A DNA stretch of 64,000 nucleotides from Phyto melanocephala (GCA_941918925.1 OW799236.1:75482465-75546464), one strand, 5' to 3'; positions 44,501 to 55,902 are shown, numbered from the stretch's first letter. The notes: generated by a model not told the origin, from the sequence alone. Program-made: numbers and translations.

Positions 44501-47391
44501 CGCTGCCAATATATCAGCGTCGCAATTTACCTAATGTTTATGGTATTGCTTGGATACCGCGACGTTATCCCAAACAAAGATCTATTAATGTTGACTGGCA
44601 GGCTCAGTCTTCTTTATATTTCTTAAATGAAAATCAGGTTAGTCAAATTTTTTATAACAACATTCTTATGTATACATATTAGGCCAATTCAAAGTGTTTG
44701 CATATCAGTCATATTTGTACTATTTCATATTATTTTATGCATGCATAAAATTTTTGTTAGTAATTTTCATACAAAAAAAATAAATGACTTTACACATTTG
44801 TTTCCTATGTATAAGAAATTGTCTATGACATATTTTTAACCATACTGTCTCTCAAAGAGAATTTCTTCGCTTCTCACCTCTCAAAGAGAATATTTTCTAT
44901 TTTCTTCTTTCCTGTATGCATACAATTTTTAACAGCGTCATCTTTTTGTCTTTCTTGTATTAAATACATAATTTGTTAACAAAAGGTGTTCAAAGTCACT
45001 AGTCATATTAATATGAATTATATGACATAGTAAAATATGAGAGTCTACTTTGAATTGGCCTATTGTATCTAAAGTTTATGATTCACTAGCTTGTTTCCAC
45101 GACTTCGTCGCTGAAGTTATCAAGATGAAAGGAAGCCTAAGTCTTAATCTAAGTTAAAAATACAAACAGTACCTCAAAAAAGGAAAAAAGTGCCTTTTTT
45201 TCCGCCTGTAGCTTATCAATCTCAACTTAAACCAAGGCATATTTATAAGGTATATGCATCGCGGCAACAAACACAACAATTAGAAAACACATGTATTTTG
45301 TTTTTGTATATATGCCGGCATATGTCACAAAATTTTTTTTATTTTCTTTTTAAATTTAAATAACTTTTAAAAAACTTTAGAGCAAAAGCTTTTTATTCAT
45401 ATTTTTGTATTTTTTAAAACGTTTTAAATCAACTGATACTGCAAATTATTTATTTTATAATAAAAATAAAAAAAATTTACTTTGACAAATGCAGGCACAC
45501 TTTTTAAAAAAGTTGGTAACGCTCAAGGCGAATTCATACAGGTGAAATTATCAGCACATGATGATGGGGAAACACAATGTCTAAATTTGTTAAACTCTCC
45601 TTGATTCCATTTATTAATGCAGGAATGGAAAATTAGATTTTGGATTCCGAATTGAAAATTAAACTTAATTGTGCTTTTTTGATAATAAATTCTACCAAAT
45701 TTATGTATATTTGTTGTTCTTGCACCATTTATAATGTGCTTCACAAACACATATCGGTGCCTTACTTCCTCAACCTCGTATCTTAAAAAATAAAATTTTT
45801 CAGGAGAAAAAAAAAAACGGTTCATGTTTTTATACTTCGGTGTTTGGTTAAAAATTTAAATGCAATTATTAAGGAATTGATTGTATTTATATATAGTAGT
45901 AGTAATAATATACTAATCTTTTTTAGTTAAAGCATAAAACAATCGTTTGATATGAAAAAGTCTAAACCGTATTTTTGAAGTTACGAGGTTGAGGAAGTAA
46001 GGCATCGATATCCTTTTTTTAATAAAATTTTATTGAATTAAACATATAAAAACAACTTTTGCATCGCTGTTACATTGGCCTTGACAGAAAAAATCCCCTA
46101 AAAAGTTGCTTTGTTGTATCAATTCGCCGTTGCATATACCTGTATGAACATGCCCTGATAACGCTTATAAAATGTATATAAAAAAAACAGTCAGCTGATT
46201 GGATACAAGTACCTTATGGATATGCCTTGACTTAAAACGATAGAAAAATTAAAATTACTATAAAATTAAAAAAGTACCCTTTGGATTTATAGTCAAAAAT
46301 TGAAACCTTTTTACCCCCCGACCACACGAGCAATGTGTTTGGCAATTATTGCCACAGCAACTGTCAAATTCGATTGCCAACACAAGATATTAACGTGTGG
46401 ACTGCATGAATATGTATTAGAACACATATTTAGCAATAAATGTTATAATAGGTACATTGCTGAGCAATAATCTTTTAACACAAGCTGTCAAATTCAACTA
46501 TAAAAAAATAAAATGTAACAACCACACCAATGTATAAGAGAACGCCGCAGAAAAAAAAGAAAACAAAATATTAAAATCAACATTGTTATTATAAAAAATT
46601 GAAGATTTTTAATTATATTTAAATATATAATGGCAAAAGAATCATATTAATCTAGTACTTTTGGTGAAATTTATTTTTGTATATGTTTTTGTAAAATTTT
46701 TAATTATAGATCAATCTTCAGGAAAATTTTTGATTTTATGTTTTAAGATATTTACGTGTTCACCACCTAGAGATATAAGCTTGAACATAGGCAATTTGAT
46801 GCCGTGCAACGGCGAATTCGCTGTGATGTTCTCTGTCAAATACCACTTATAAAAAACAAGCAATAATTTTTTATACATGGAGTTTGAGAGTAGTGTTCCC
46901 TATCAGCTGGGCTGATAATTTCACCTGTATAAATTCGCCTTGATTTTGTTTTTAAATTTCGTTCACAGCTGATGAACAGCTAGGCTAAAGAGTTCACCTG
47001 ATATGAATTCGCCTTCATTCTTAATTAAGAAATTAAAAAAATACAAAAAGTATCATAGAAATGAAGAAAAGGTTCCATAATTTATAGCTCTTAATTTAAA
47101 AATTTTAGATAATAATTCAATACAAATATTCACATATGTATGTATGTATATTATATAATATGTTTATTTATTTGTTTTTTCTTGCTATAGGAAATTATAT
47201 ATTTAGCTTTACCAAACGAAAAACAAGCTGATGATACTGCACCCATTGCATTTCACAATGCAGCTTCAGAATCTATACAATATACTACTTTTGGTACTTA
47301 TGCTACTAAAAGTGTTACCGACAAACAAACTCTGACGCGCAAACACGGTCCCTTAATTTTGGCTCACAACGATAAGACAGCGGTTAAAGCG
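41535..47391 (+). CDS. WDR75: WD-repeat protein 75 / UTP17, pre-rRNA processing (3' exon not in view)
   Basis: Nine exons join in frame: 41535-41632, 41692-42078, 42154-42261, 42327-42459, 42524-42934, 42995-43173, 43269-44410, 44477-44637, 47191-47391. They code for 940 residues, with GT...AG introns throughout; intron 8 is 2.55 kb and TE-filled. Family-diagnostic stretches include LQFHPTEECLATGDELGKI with LLWREF, MVKWHVERPELRQFLPRM, NTLVLNGRTGSLQFYS and FSQDGSLLAAGYGNTLCIY, aligning with tandem beta-propellers of WDR75. In eukaryotes this t-UTP/UtpA subunit supports rDNA transcription and early 18S processing in the nucleolus. Residues about 560-755 are a lysine/glutamine-rich insertion in the second propeller, absent from vertebrate WDR75. 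Exon 9 ends at GCG|GTAAGT, so at least one further exon is required; I did not find it. Confidence 0.88.
44638..45232. other. WDR75 intron 8, proximal part
   Basis: AT-rich intron sequence. A fragment near 45085-45130 (ATTCACTAGCTTGTTTCCAC, GACTTCGTCG) resembles the segment at 61017-61060 (ACTAGCTTGTGCCCGCGACT) and is probably an old interspersed repeat. Confidence 0.4.
45233..46232. mobile_element. CAAGGC-TIR element in WDR75 intron 8, with nested layers
   Basis: Outer ends are CAAGGCATATTTATAAGGTA and, inverted from the right, CAAGGCATATCCATAAGGTA; CAGCTGA lies near the right end. Inside, 45528-46160 matches the separate element at 2522-2900 (GGCGAATTCATACAGGTGAA ... TCAATTCGCCGTTGCATATA). 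That in turn is interrupted by a third element at 45756-46007. No coding sequence of its own. Confidence 0.65.
45756..46007. mobile_element. Nested MITE with TGCCTTACTTCC inverted termini
   Basis: Left: TGCCTTACTTCCTCAACCTC; right: GAGGTTGAGGAAGTAAGGCA, a 20-bp inverted match that continues to TACGAGG. ATATC flanks both sides (45751-45755 and 46008-46012). The homologous sequence near 2748 has a single ATATC and no insert, so this is a clean insertion with a 5-bp duplication. Confidence 0.8.
46896..47016 (-). mobile_element. CAAGGC-type element termini, fragments
   Basis: Two minus-strand termini lie side by side: ATCAGCTGGGCTGATAATTT...AAATTCGCCTTG ending at 46942, and CAGCTGATGAACAGC...GAATTCGCCTTC ending at 47016. 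Both resemble the left end of 2522-2900 inverted. The complete elements could not be delimited. Confidence 0.5.
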
Positions 47392-47518
47392 GTAAGTAAT
47401 TTTTTTATTTTTTTTATTTTTAGTAAATAAGCAATAATAATTTAACATAGATCTTAATCTTGCGTAACATTTTAACACATCATTCCATCATAAAAAAATT
47501 TTAACCATTCAGACATCG

Positions 47519-48757
47519 GTATTATTTTTTTTATTAATTTATTTTAATTTGATTTTCCAATACAACAAGACTTATGATCTTATAATTTACAGTATTAGAA
47601 TCAGACTAGTTAAGTTAGACATTGAATAACAAAGTATATACATAATCTTAAAAAAACTACAAAAATAATATATAATAATATTTTATTAAATGAAAGTATA
47701 AAAATTCAAACAAAGTTATAATAAATATTGACATTAAAAAAAATACATTACGATAACAAATAACAAAAAGTTTACGAAAAATTTGCGATTACTAATTTTC
47801 TAAATCTTATAGCGTTGCTAGTAGTTTGCAAATTATGTTGATTCCAGAGACGTATGCTTAATATAAAGTATTGACATTCGGAAGCATGGTCACGATGACG
47901 AAATTGCATTAAACTTTTCCCCCTGTTAGATCTCGCAAACTGTATACGTTCATAAATATATTTCGGCTCCTTCGATATAATGATTTTATAAAGTAAAATT
48001 AAGTAATTAAACTGACAAATTAAATAAACGACAGGAATATTGCGATAACTGGTCAAATCTTTTTAAATAAAATATGTAGCGAATGATATTATTGTACGTA
48101 ACAGTAAGCATACTCATATCCTTTGAGTTACAACCTGTAAAAATTTCCGATGAATACAGGAGTGTCGCCAATAGATATGTTTTTGCAAGTAATATTCTCA
48201 CTTGCTGAGGCGTAAAGTGATGAGTAGCCCATAAACTACGCAGCATGCCATATACTCTACCTGTTGTAATGTGATTTGACCAAGTTAAAGTCCTGTTAAA
48301 CGTTACGCCTTAGTTTCGCGCTGAATCTACAATATCAATCTTTGAACCACCATTAAATATATTCATCTCGACATCTAATTGAGAAGTTTTCTTACGTATT
48401 AATATGCATTTAGATTTATTGGGTTTAAGTCGCAAACCGTTGGCTGTAGCCCATATAAATATTTTTTTAAGATCATGATTCAGTTCCTGTATTCCTGTGC
48501 TGATTGCCTCTTGGAACTACTATGATAAAGCTAAACATCGTCAGCAAACATATGTATTTTAGAATAAGATAGTTGCTTTGAAAGATCGTTAGCATATAAC
48601 GAGTATAACAGGGGTCCAAGGATAGAACCCTGTGGGACATCTCTAGTCACTTGAAAGGGCCGAGATATACAATTACCATTTGCAACTGATTGACATCTAC
48701 TTGAAAGGTATGACGACATTAATTTTACAGCAAAAGTAGAGAATTTAAATTTTTGTA
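47519..48757 (-). mobile_element. 5'-truncated LINE, antisense, just after WDR75 exon 9
   Basis: Minus-strand frames with frameshifts show FKFSTFAVKLMSSYLSSRCQ, DVPQGSILGPLLYSLYANDL and FADDV (48560-48535). Then come a WATANGLRLNPNKSK stretch and TWSNHITTGRVYGMLRSLWA, ending in SIRLWNQHNLQ near 47850. These are reverse transcriptase palm/thumb segments of a Jockey/CR1-group LINE. It is truncated at about 48757, lacking the endonuclease, and is dead. The 3' end abuts 47519, directly behind AACCATTCAG, a splice-acceptor-like sequence. Confidence 0.82.
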
Positions 48758-49054
48758 TATTATTTTTTTTTTTACATTTTAACTTCTAAGATTCGTTGCT
48801 TCTGCAAAAACAATATCGGCTATTCAACAAAAATGGATTTTTTAAATAAATTTTTACTAAACAATTGTAACTATTTATTGTGTTAAGCACATCAAAAATT
48901 ATAAAATTTTGAATAAGCTAATTTAAAATTAATTTTGTTACAAAATGTATTGACACCTTGGTTTGTTAAATAAAAAAATCTATTTTATCAACGGGCTTGT
49001 TTAAAAACATTTCTTTTATAATCAAAATATTTGTCGAATTTAATTTTTAAATTA

Positions 49055-50105
49055 GTTACTATTAGTTTTACTCTATACGTTGACAGTCAGGCGGCGCTCA
49101 AAGCCTTGAAGGGACATTATGTCAAATCTAGGTTGGTTGAGAAGTGTAGGAGGGCACTCGATAGGATCATGAACCTCTTCGATGTGTTGGGTATCAGGGC
49201 ACAATGGAATCGTCGGCAATGAAATTGCTGACGAACTTGCGCGCGGTGGATCGGCATTGGTTTCGACGAGCGAAGAGGACATGGTGAGGCCTCCGTTAGG
49301 ATACTATTTTGGGCGTATCAGGGCGTGGGTATCTGACAGGACCAATATGGCGTGGAAGGACAGAAGAGACTGCAGGGTGTCAAGGGCTTTATGGCCCAGG
49401 TTAACTCAGCGGACTCTACGGTTCTTCTGGGCCTGGATAGGGTATGTCTGAGGGCCACTATTGGGGTTTTAACAGGGCACTGTCCTGTGAGGGCAAGGAT
49501 TAGTAAATGGGATCGCGACACTTTGGATTATTGTAGGATGTGTGAAGATGAGGAGGAGCTGGAAACTGTGGAACACATTGTCTGTCACTGCCCAAGGCTA
49601 CAGAATCACAGGCTAAAGTGGTTAGGTAAACGATTCCACGGTGAGTTGAGTGATCTTTCGGAGTGCAAGGGAATATTATCGGATTCATCATGGGGATCGG
49701 GTGGTTAGTGAACACGCAATGGGGCTCGTAGAGAATCTGTTTTTCTTTTTTTCTTCTATTCTATTTCCTACTAACTTATTATTATTATTTTTTTTCATAT
49801 ATTATCTGCCTGTTTAACGATGTCGAAAGAAAACACAAGAGAACCTTCATTCGTACAAATGTATTGAAAACAACAACAAAAACTAAAAATTTGTTTTTGT
49901 TTTCAACGTATTTGTACGAATGAAAGTTCGCTTGTGTTTTCTTTCGACATCGTTGAACGGGCAGTAAATCTTTGACAACTCTCTCTCTTTTCTACCTTTA
50001 ATATATAAAGGGTAACGCAATGGACCTTATTGGTCTCCGAGTGTGGGTGTAGGAGGCAGATACTGCTTTCTGCATCCCCCTTTCCTACCTACCTACCTAC
50101 TATTA
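49055..50105 (+). mobile_element. 5'-truncated LINE with RNase H domain and Cys-rich C-terminus
   Basis: Plus-strand frames with two frameshifts read TLYVDSQAALKALKGHYVKS (RNase H active-site region), WVSGHNGIVGNEIADELARG (RNase H C-terminal motif), VLTGHCPVRARISKW and CRMCEDEEELETVEHIVCHC, a C..C...H...C motif typical of I/Jockey/R1-type LINEs. The 3' UTR contains CGCAATGGACC and ends in CCTACCTACCTACCTA (50084-50101). A hairpin MITE (49806-49966) sits in the 3' UTR. Other 3' fragments of this family are at 1340, 57925 and 59262. Confidence 0.85.
49806..49966. mobile_element. Near-perfect hairpin MITE, ~160 bp
   Basis: The left arm starts CTGCCTGTTTAACGATGTCG; the right arm, inverted, starts CTGCCCGTTCAACGATGTCG. 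The arms are about 75 bp each with only a handful of mismatches, and the loop is a few bases, so almost the entire element is one stem. It lies in the LINE 3' UTR, hence inserted after that LINE. Confidence 0.85.
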
Positions 50106-50299
50106 GTTACTTATCCTGCTAACTTTGCAACAAATACAAAACAGTTGTTGTTCAACAAAGTTTTTAACATCGAAATTGAAATCTTATTTCTTATCGTTGA
50201 AACAAATAAGCATTATCAGCCCCACAAACAAACCTTTTGTGCACTTAAAAAATTCGGTATACCAACGCGTTTGAAATTTACGAGTTTTGAGCAGAGTTG

Positions 50300-50421
50300 T
50301 CCATGTTCTGCATTTCCAGTGAAATGAAATCGTTCGGATTTGCCATTGCGGTGTTGTTGTTATAGCAAAAATGCTATGGCAATCCCGAATGTATTAATCT
50401 CACTCGGAATGCAGAACATGG
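50300..50421. mobile_element. Hairpin MITE, ~122 bp
   Basis: CCATGTTCTGCATTTCC on the left pairs with inverted CGGAATGCAGAACATGG on the right; TTCGGATTTGCCATTGC further in pairs with GCTATGGCAATCCCGAA. Non-coding. Confidence 0.65.
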
Positions 50422-51998
50422 GTAAAAAACTACACTAAAGATCACAGAAAATTTAAACTTTGGAATACAATTTCGATAGTTTTGAATGTCTTAATTTATC
50501 ACCTGACCTTATGTACCAGTAAGACTTTAAATTTGCTTATTGACTTGGACATTTAACCAGAAATGATCTTTACACTCAAAATAAATTTCCGCATCATTAA
50601 AGCGTTGTTGTAAACGATTCTTGATGACTTGCCAAACCTTACTGAACAGAAATGACAACACAGTTTGACATTCTTAGCTTTTAAACCATAGTTATCAATA
50701 TCGATGGTTCTCATGCTGCTAAAAACACCCTACAAAACTGTTTTTTTTTTCATTTCTATTTCTATTTTGTAGTTTTTATTATATGCACCATCCACTGGAG
50801 GAATTAGAAAAGAATGATCGTGTCTTTAAATTTGGTTGAAAACAATTTTTTATTTTTTTCATAGGAATTTAAACATAGTTTCTCATTAAGGCAGTGGTTC
50901 AAAATATCTTAAAAAATTCGCTAACATGTAAAGTTTACCTCCTATTATTTAAAAAAATTTAGCTTAAAATAAAACTATACATTTTTGACTGAATATTTTG
51001 TATGCTTTTTACTTTTTACGGCCACAAAAAATTCTATAAAATAGTCTCTGATTTACATAAAAAATTCTCAAGCATTAAAATCAGAGGATAGAGAGAGGTC
51101 ATATTTTTAACGTCTTTTTTCAAAGCAATTTTATTTAGATTAAAATAAATCTTTTACACGTGTAAAATAAAAATTGTTAGTTAATTTTTTTAAAATCGCA
51201 AAGCATGGATTTCAACAAAATATAACATTTTATCACTCTAAGGTCTAATATTTTTAAAAAATAGAAGTGATTTAAATAGCATACGCTAATCGCCAGGGTT
51301 GATTGACACTTTTCATTAAAAATCATTTTTGGACCATAACCTTATCGTTTTAGGAATTTTGGTATTTAGACACAAAATAAGCGAACAAATTTCAAACCAT
51401 TGACTAAAAGACCTTCACGTTTATTTAATTTAAAAATTTCAGAGGATTTTACGTTAATGCAAACGTAACTCAATTCGTCCTACATCCAATTTTTGTTGCT
51501 GTTTGTTAAAAAAAAAGTTTAATAGTATTGATGTTTTTTTTATTTGCACAAACACTTTATAAATAAAAAAAAAAGAAATATTTAAAAAGATTGGATAATA
51601 TATATTTATTTATAGTCATTTTGTAAAAAGATTAACTGGATTTATAAAGGGTTTATAAAACTGATTTTCTATTGAAATTTGATTTGTAATTTATTTTATT
51701 AATCTTTTTAAATTTTCATTAATTACCGGTAATATTTTTATTTATTTTATAAATAACTAGAATTTAACCCGCTACTTCGATAGCGCAGTTCTTACTATTT
51801 ATTGAACACTCTAGTTCTATTTTTAATTATTTAATATTTTTGGTTCAATTTATGAAAATTTGTATCTCTGGTTCAATTTACTTAGAAAAATAAAAAGTAG
51901 AGTAAGGATATATCGGTCATATATTTCCTAACTAAAAGCAAGATCAATGCTACTGAGTTTCAAAAATTAAGATTTATAATTTGCAAAAATTACTCTAA
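50422..51998. other. No gene recognised
   Basis: AT-rich intergenic or WDR75 intron sequence. A short CTAGAATTTAACCCGCTACT segment near 51758 may be an interspersed-repeat scrap. Confidence 0.4.
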
Positions 51999-52722
51999 AA
52001 ACAAGTAATAGTGCTATATTCGGCCATGCCGAATCTTATATACCCTTCACAACGTGTAGTCATGCAATAACAGTAGTTTGTATCACCATTCATCTCATAT
52101 GAAATACGTACATACATATAAAAAACATACATATATAAAAACATCCCATTGTAAAATTTAAAATTAACGTACATATGTATGTTAAAAAAAAAAATAAAAA
52201 ACAAAAAAAGTTAAAAAAAAAATAAAAAAAAAATTAAAAAAAATAATAAAAATATAAATAATATTTTAAATAAATAATAAAAAAAAATAAAAAATATAAA
52301 AAAATGAAAAAAAAAATTGTTTGGCTCAGCTGGGATTCGATCCCACGTTTACTTTAACCAATATACAAGTATGTATGTATGTATGTTGTTGTTGTAATGT
52401 TGTTTTTGTGAAATAAAAATCGAGGTGGTCGTGGGTTTTTGCTCATATCTCAGTTGTTTATGAACCGATGTTTCTGATTTTCAATACCGATCTACTCCCG
52501 AATGTTTCTGATATTTTAATACCTTACCCGGGTCCAAGCGATTTCGGGGGGCTTCAACATACACACGGACAGACGGACAGACTGACAGAGCTTAATCGAC
52601 TCCCCTATTCATAAGCTTCCAGAAAATATATACTTTATGGGGTTGGAAATGAAAATTGTAGAAATTTCACACGGAATGACAAACCTATATATACCCTTTT
52701 TCACTGTGTGAAGGGTATAACA
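51999..52722 (-). mobile_element. INE-1-like element (type A)
   Basis: Hairpin end AACAAGTAATAGTGCTATAT, ATTCGGCCATGCCGAAT, then TATATACCCTTCACAACGTG; opposite end CACTGTGTGAAGGGTATAAC. The interior has a long A-rich tract (52183-52318) and a block CAGACGGACAGACTGACAGA. This A-rich-tract subtype is shared with 56700-57055. Confidence 0.75.
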
Positions 52723-52859
52723 ATAAAAATAACATTTCTTCCTTCACTAAAACTTCCACTTGGTTTACTATTATCTACATCCAGAATTCTATGCATTCAA
52801 AATATAAAAAAAATTAGGAAAAGTAATTTTGGTCGTCCATAATATTAGGAGCTATGTTT

Positions 52860-54262
52860 ACAAACAAAAAGAGTACAATAAAAAAGCGAAGAGGCTTTCT
52901 TTGTGTCTCCAATATCATTTTAACTCTCAACTTGAATCAATAATCCTTTATTTCACAATTTCAACTTTATAAACGTAGAAAATACAAAAAGTCCCATTAA
53001 AATTCAGAAAAGCACCTTCTTGGTCGCCCATAACATTTTCAGTCCCACCTTGTATCAATAGTCACTAATTTCTAAATTCTTGCTTCGCAAACGATGAAAA
53101 TACAAAAAGTACCATATAAATTCAAAAAAGTACCTTTGTGGTCGCCTATAACTATTTTAGTCTCATCTGGAATCAAAAGTCCTTGGTTGTACAATCCTAC
53201 CTTCATAAACGTAGAAAATAAAAAAAGTACAATAAAAATTCAAAAAAGTACCTTTTTGGTCGCCCCTAACATTTTTAGTCTCACCTGGAATCAATAGTTC
53301 TTGAATTTATAATCCTATCTTCATAAACGTAGAAAATACAAAAAGTAACATAAAAACTCAAAAAAGTAACTTCTTGGTCGTCCATAACATTTTCAGTTTG
53401 ACCTGGAATCAAAATTTCTTAATTGTACAATCCTACCTTCATAAACGTAGAAAATACAGAAAGTACCATAATATTTAAAAAAGTACCCTTTCGGTCGCCT
53501 ATAGCATTTTTAGTCTCACCTTGTATCAATAGTCACTAATTTCAAAATTCTAGCTTCGCAAACTTTGAAAATACAAAAAAGTACCATAAGAATACAAAAA
53601 GTACCTTTTTGGTCGCCCATAACATTTTTAGTCTTACCTGGAATCAATAGTCCTTAATTGTACAATCCTATCTTCATAAACGTAGAAAATACAAAAAGTA
53701 CCATAAAAAATCATAAAAGTACCTTTCTGGTCGCCCATAACATTTTCAGTCTCACCTTGTATCAATAGTCACTAATTTCAAAATTCTAGCCCTTTTCTTT
53801 TTTCCCTTTTCTACCCTGTTAGGAATGTGTTTCAATTTTTACTAAATTACATAATTTTTTATGTCTGTTAAAATTGGCCGTCTAATTGGGAATTACATAC
53901 ATTTTCCGGAAGTTTCCCCTTTTTGGTACTTTTGGTTTCCAAAAATTTCACCTAAATAGTTGTCCATATTCTATAACCCAGACACCTGTCAGCTTATTTT
54001 TTGTGCAAATTACAATACTTTTTCAATTTAATTTGTATCATTTTTAGTTTAACTGATATAAGATTACCGATTTTATCCGTTTTTACCCTTTTTTACCCCC
54101 TTAAAGTACGAATTTCCAAAAATCCCTTCTTAGTAGAGCTATACATTGAAAGAGGAACCGATTGTCCAAATTTCATGTCTCTAGCTCTTTGCGTTTGGGC
54201 TGTGCGATGATGAATCAGTCAGTCAGTCAGTCACGTTACTCTTTTATATATATACATAGATC
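52860..54262 (-). mobile_element. Helentron-like element with 118-bp minisatellite
   Basis: On the minus strand it begins ATCTATGTATATATATAAAA, followed by GAGTAACGTGACTGACTGAC and CATCGCACAGCCCAAACGCA. About eight tandem units of ~118 bp occupy 52860-53800, marked by AATACAAAAAGTACC (plus strand) near 52981, 53099, 53217, 53335, 53454, 53571 and 53687. Units alternate between CATAAACGTAGAAAA and CTTCGCAAAC variants. The 3' end is not defined. Open frames within are repeat artefacts. Confidence 0.65.
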
Positions 54263-54265
54263 TTT

Positions 54266-54702
54266 TAAAGGCTTCATTAGTCTTTACTTTCTGTTGTCGT
54301 TCTGTGACGTGCCGTTCTGTTGTTTAATTTTTGTGGTTACTTCTTCTGTAAAAAATCATCTGCCTTAATTTACAAGGTAATCTTACAAAAACAAGCTTAA
54401 TATATTTTTTGTTTATTTTTCTCGTCAAAGTCCATACATAAAAAAAATTTGTAGTGTCAGATTTCATCTATAAGCAAACAGAGTCTCTATGTTGCAGCCA
54501 CCTTTAAAATATAGGCACCTAAATATCAGCTGTTTCTCTCTCAATGACCGTCACTTAACGTTGAATTCTATTTTCTACAGGTTCGTCCGCAACGGTACGG
54601 AAAGTAACAGAACAACTAACGACTTGTACACATTTTATATTTAACAGAATAAAGTCAGCTGATTCGGAACGGAACAGAAAGTAAAGACTAATTCTGCCTT
54701 AA
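54266..54702. mobile_element. TIR element (AAGGC...TTAGTCTTTACTTTCTGTT)
   Basis: Left: AAAGGCTTCATTAGTCTTTA then CTTTCTGTTGTCGTTC. Right, inverted: TTAAGGCAGAATTAGTCTTT then ACTTTCTGTTCCGTTCC. About 30 of 36 positions match. An additional inverted copy of part of the terminus (GGTACGGAAAGTAACAGAAC) lies at 54590-54615. Possible TTAA flanking sequence. No transposase. Confidence 0.7.
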
Positions 54703-54917
54703 TAAATTTTTTATTTAATGAAAAGTTTTTTCAGGCAATTTTAGTAAATTTAATAACTTTTATAATTGGTCAAGTAGTGTTTTCATCTATTGTGTAAGAG
54801 TAGTGTTATATATGAAATACATATCCTATTGGGCTAATGATATACACAGTTTAACTGAACCACAAGTAATCTTTTTTCGAAATGAATTATACTATTTGTT
54901 GCTGTCTAAAATCTATT

Positions 54918-55369
54918 TTTATACCCTTCACAGAGGTTTGTCATTCCGTGTGAAATTTCTACAATTTTCATTTCCAACCCCATAAAGTATATATTTTTGA
55001 AAGCTTTTGAATAGGGGAGTCAATGCCTGCCTGTGTGTATGTTGAAATCAACTTTTTGAAGTCCCCAGACATTTCCAAGACACGTGTTAGGTACCAAAAT
55101 ATCAGAAATATTCGGGATCAGATCGGTATTGAAAAACAGAAAAAACGCTCTATAAACTGAGATATGATCAGAAAACCTAGACCAACTCGACTTTTCACAC
55201 TAATACAAACTGGATGAACGTAGGTTCGAATTCCAGTTATGACAAACAATTTTTTATTATTTATATGCATGCATACATACATACATAAACTCAATTTATA
55301 ATTTAACAATGGGATGTTTTTAAGCGGATAAAAGATTCGGCACGGCTAAATATAACACTCTTACTTGTG
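54918..55369 (+). mobile_element. INE-1-like element (type A), short copy
   Basis: Left end TATACCCTTCACAGAGGTTT, then CATAAAGTATATATTTTTGA; right end GATTCGGCACGGCTAAATAT followed by CTCTTACTTGT. Internally deleted. It contains GTAGGTTCGAATTCCAG, which looks like a tRNA T-arm. Confidence 0.7.
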
Positions 55370-55902
55370 TTTTTAAATATTTTTAAGCAATCGAAACTTA
55401 AGTTGTCCTAATTTTAAGCGGCTGACTTTTAAACTTTGTTGTTAGCAACACTTAATTGCACGAAACGCATTATTAAGTTTATCCTTTTACCTTAATTTTT
55501 CCATAATAAAAGACCAACACTGTTTTAGATTATGAAAAACATTTTATTTTTAAAATATGTATGTATATAAATCTTAAAAAAATAAACAATAGTAAATAAT
55601 GCTTAAAAACTATGAAGTACTTTGGCTTTTGAAATAAATATTAAAATACAACAAGAGCGAAGCGTAATTTTCAACACTAAAGTCAAAGTTAGGCATTGGG
55701 GTATCCTTTAAAATGTATTCATTATGGGGGAGAATTTTTTAATAAAAAAATTTCATAGATATTGTTGATATTATTAACACATTTTTGCTCCATAATTAAC
55801 TAAAATTTTTAATTTTTTATAAATTGCACTACATCTCCCCAGCACTTCTTTCTTACTGCGTTTAAATATTTATGTTTACATACATAAATATATGCTCAAT
55901 TC
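55370..55902. other. No gene recognised
   Basis: AT-rich; no supportable feature. Confidence 0.4.

Noticed and set aside
46300..46560. Possible MITE with GACCACACGAGCAATGTG and ACCACACCAATG
   Set aside because: The two motifs pair over too few bases to be distinguished from chance.
53094..53297. Plus-strand frame with repeated KIQKV-type peptide
   Set aside because: Produced by translation of the 118-bp minisatellite.
52860..53800. Regularly spaced repeats resembling a CRISPR array
   Set aside because: Units are about 118 bp and repeated over their whole length with no unique spacers; this is a eukaryotic minisatellite.
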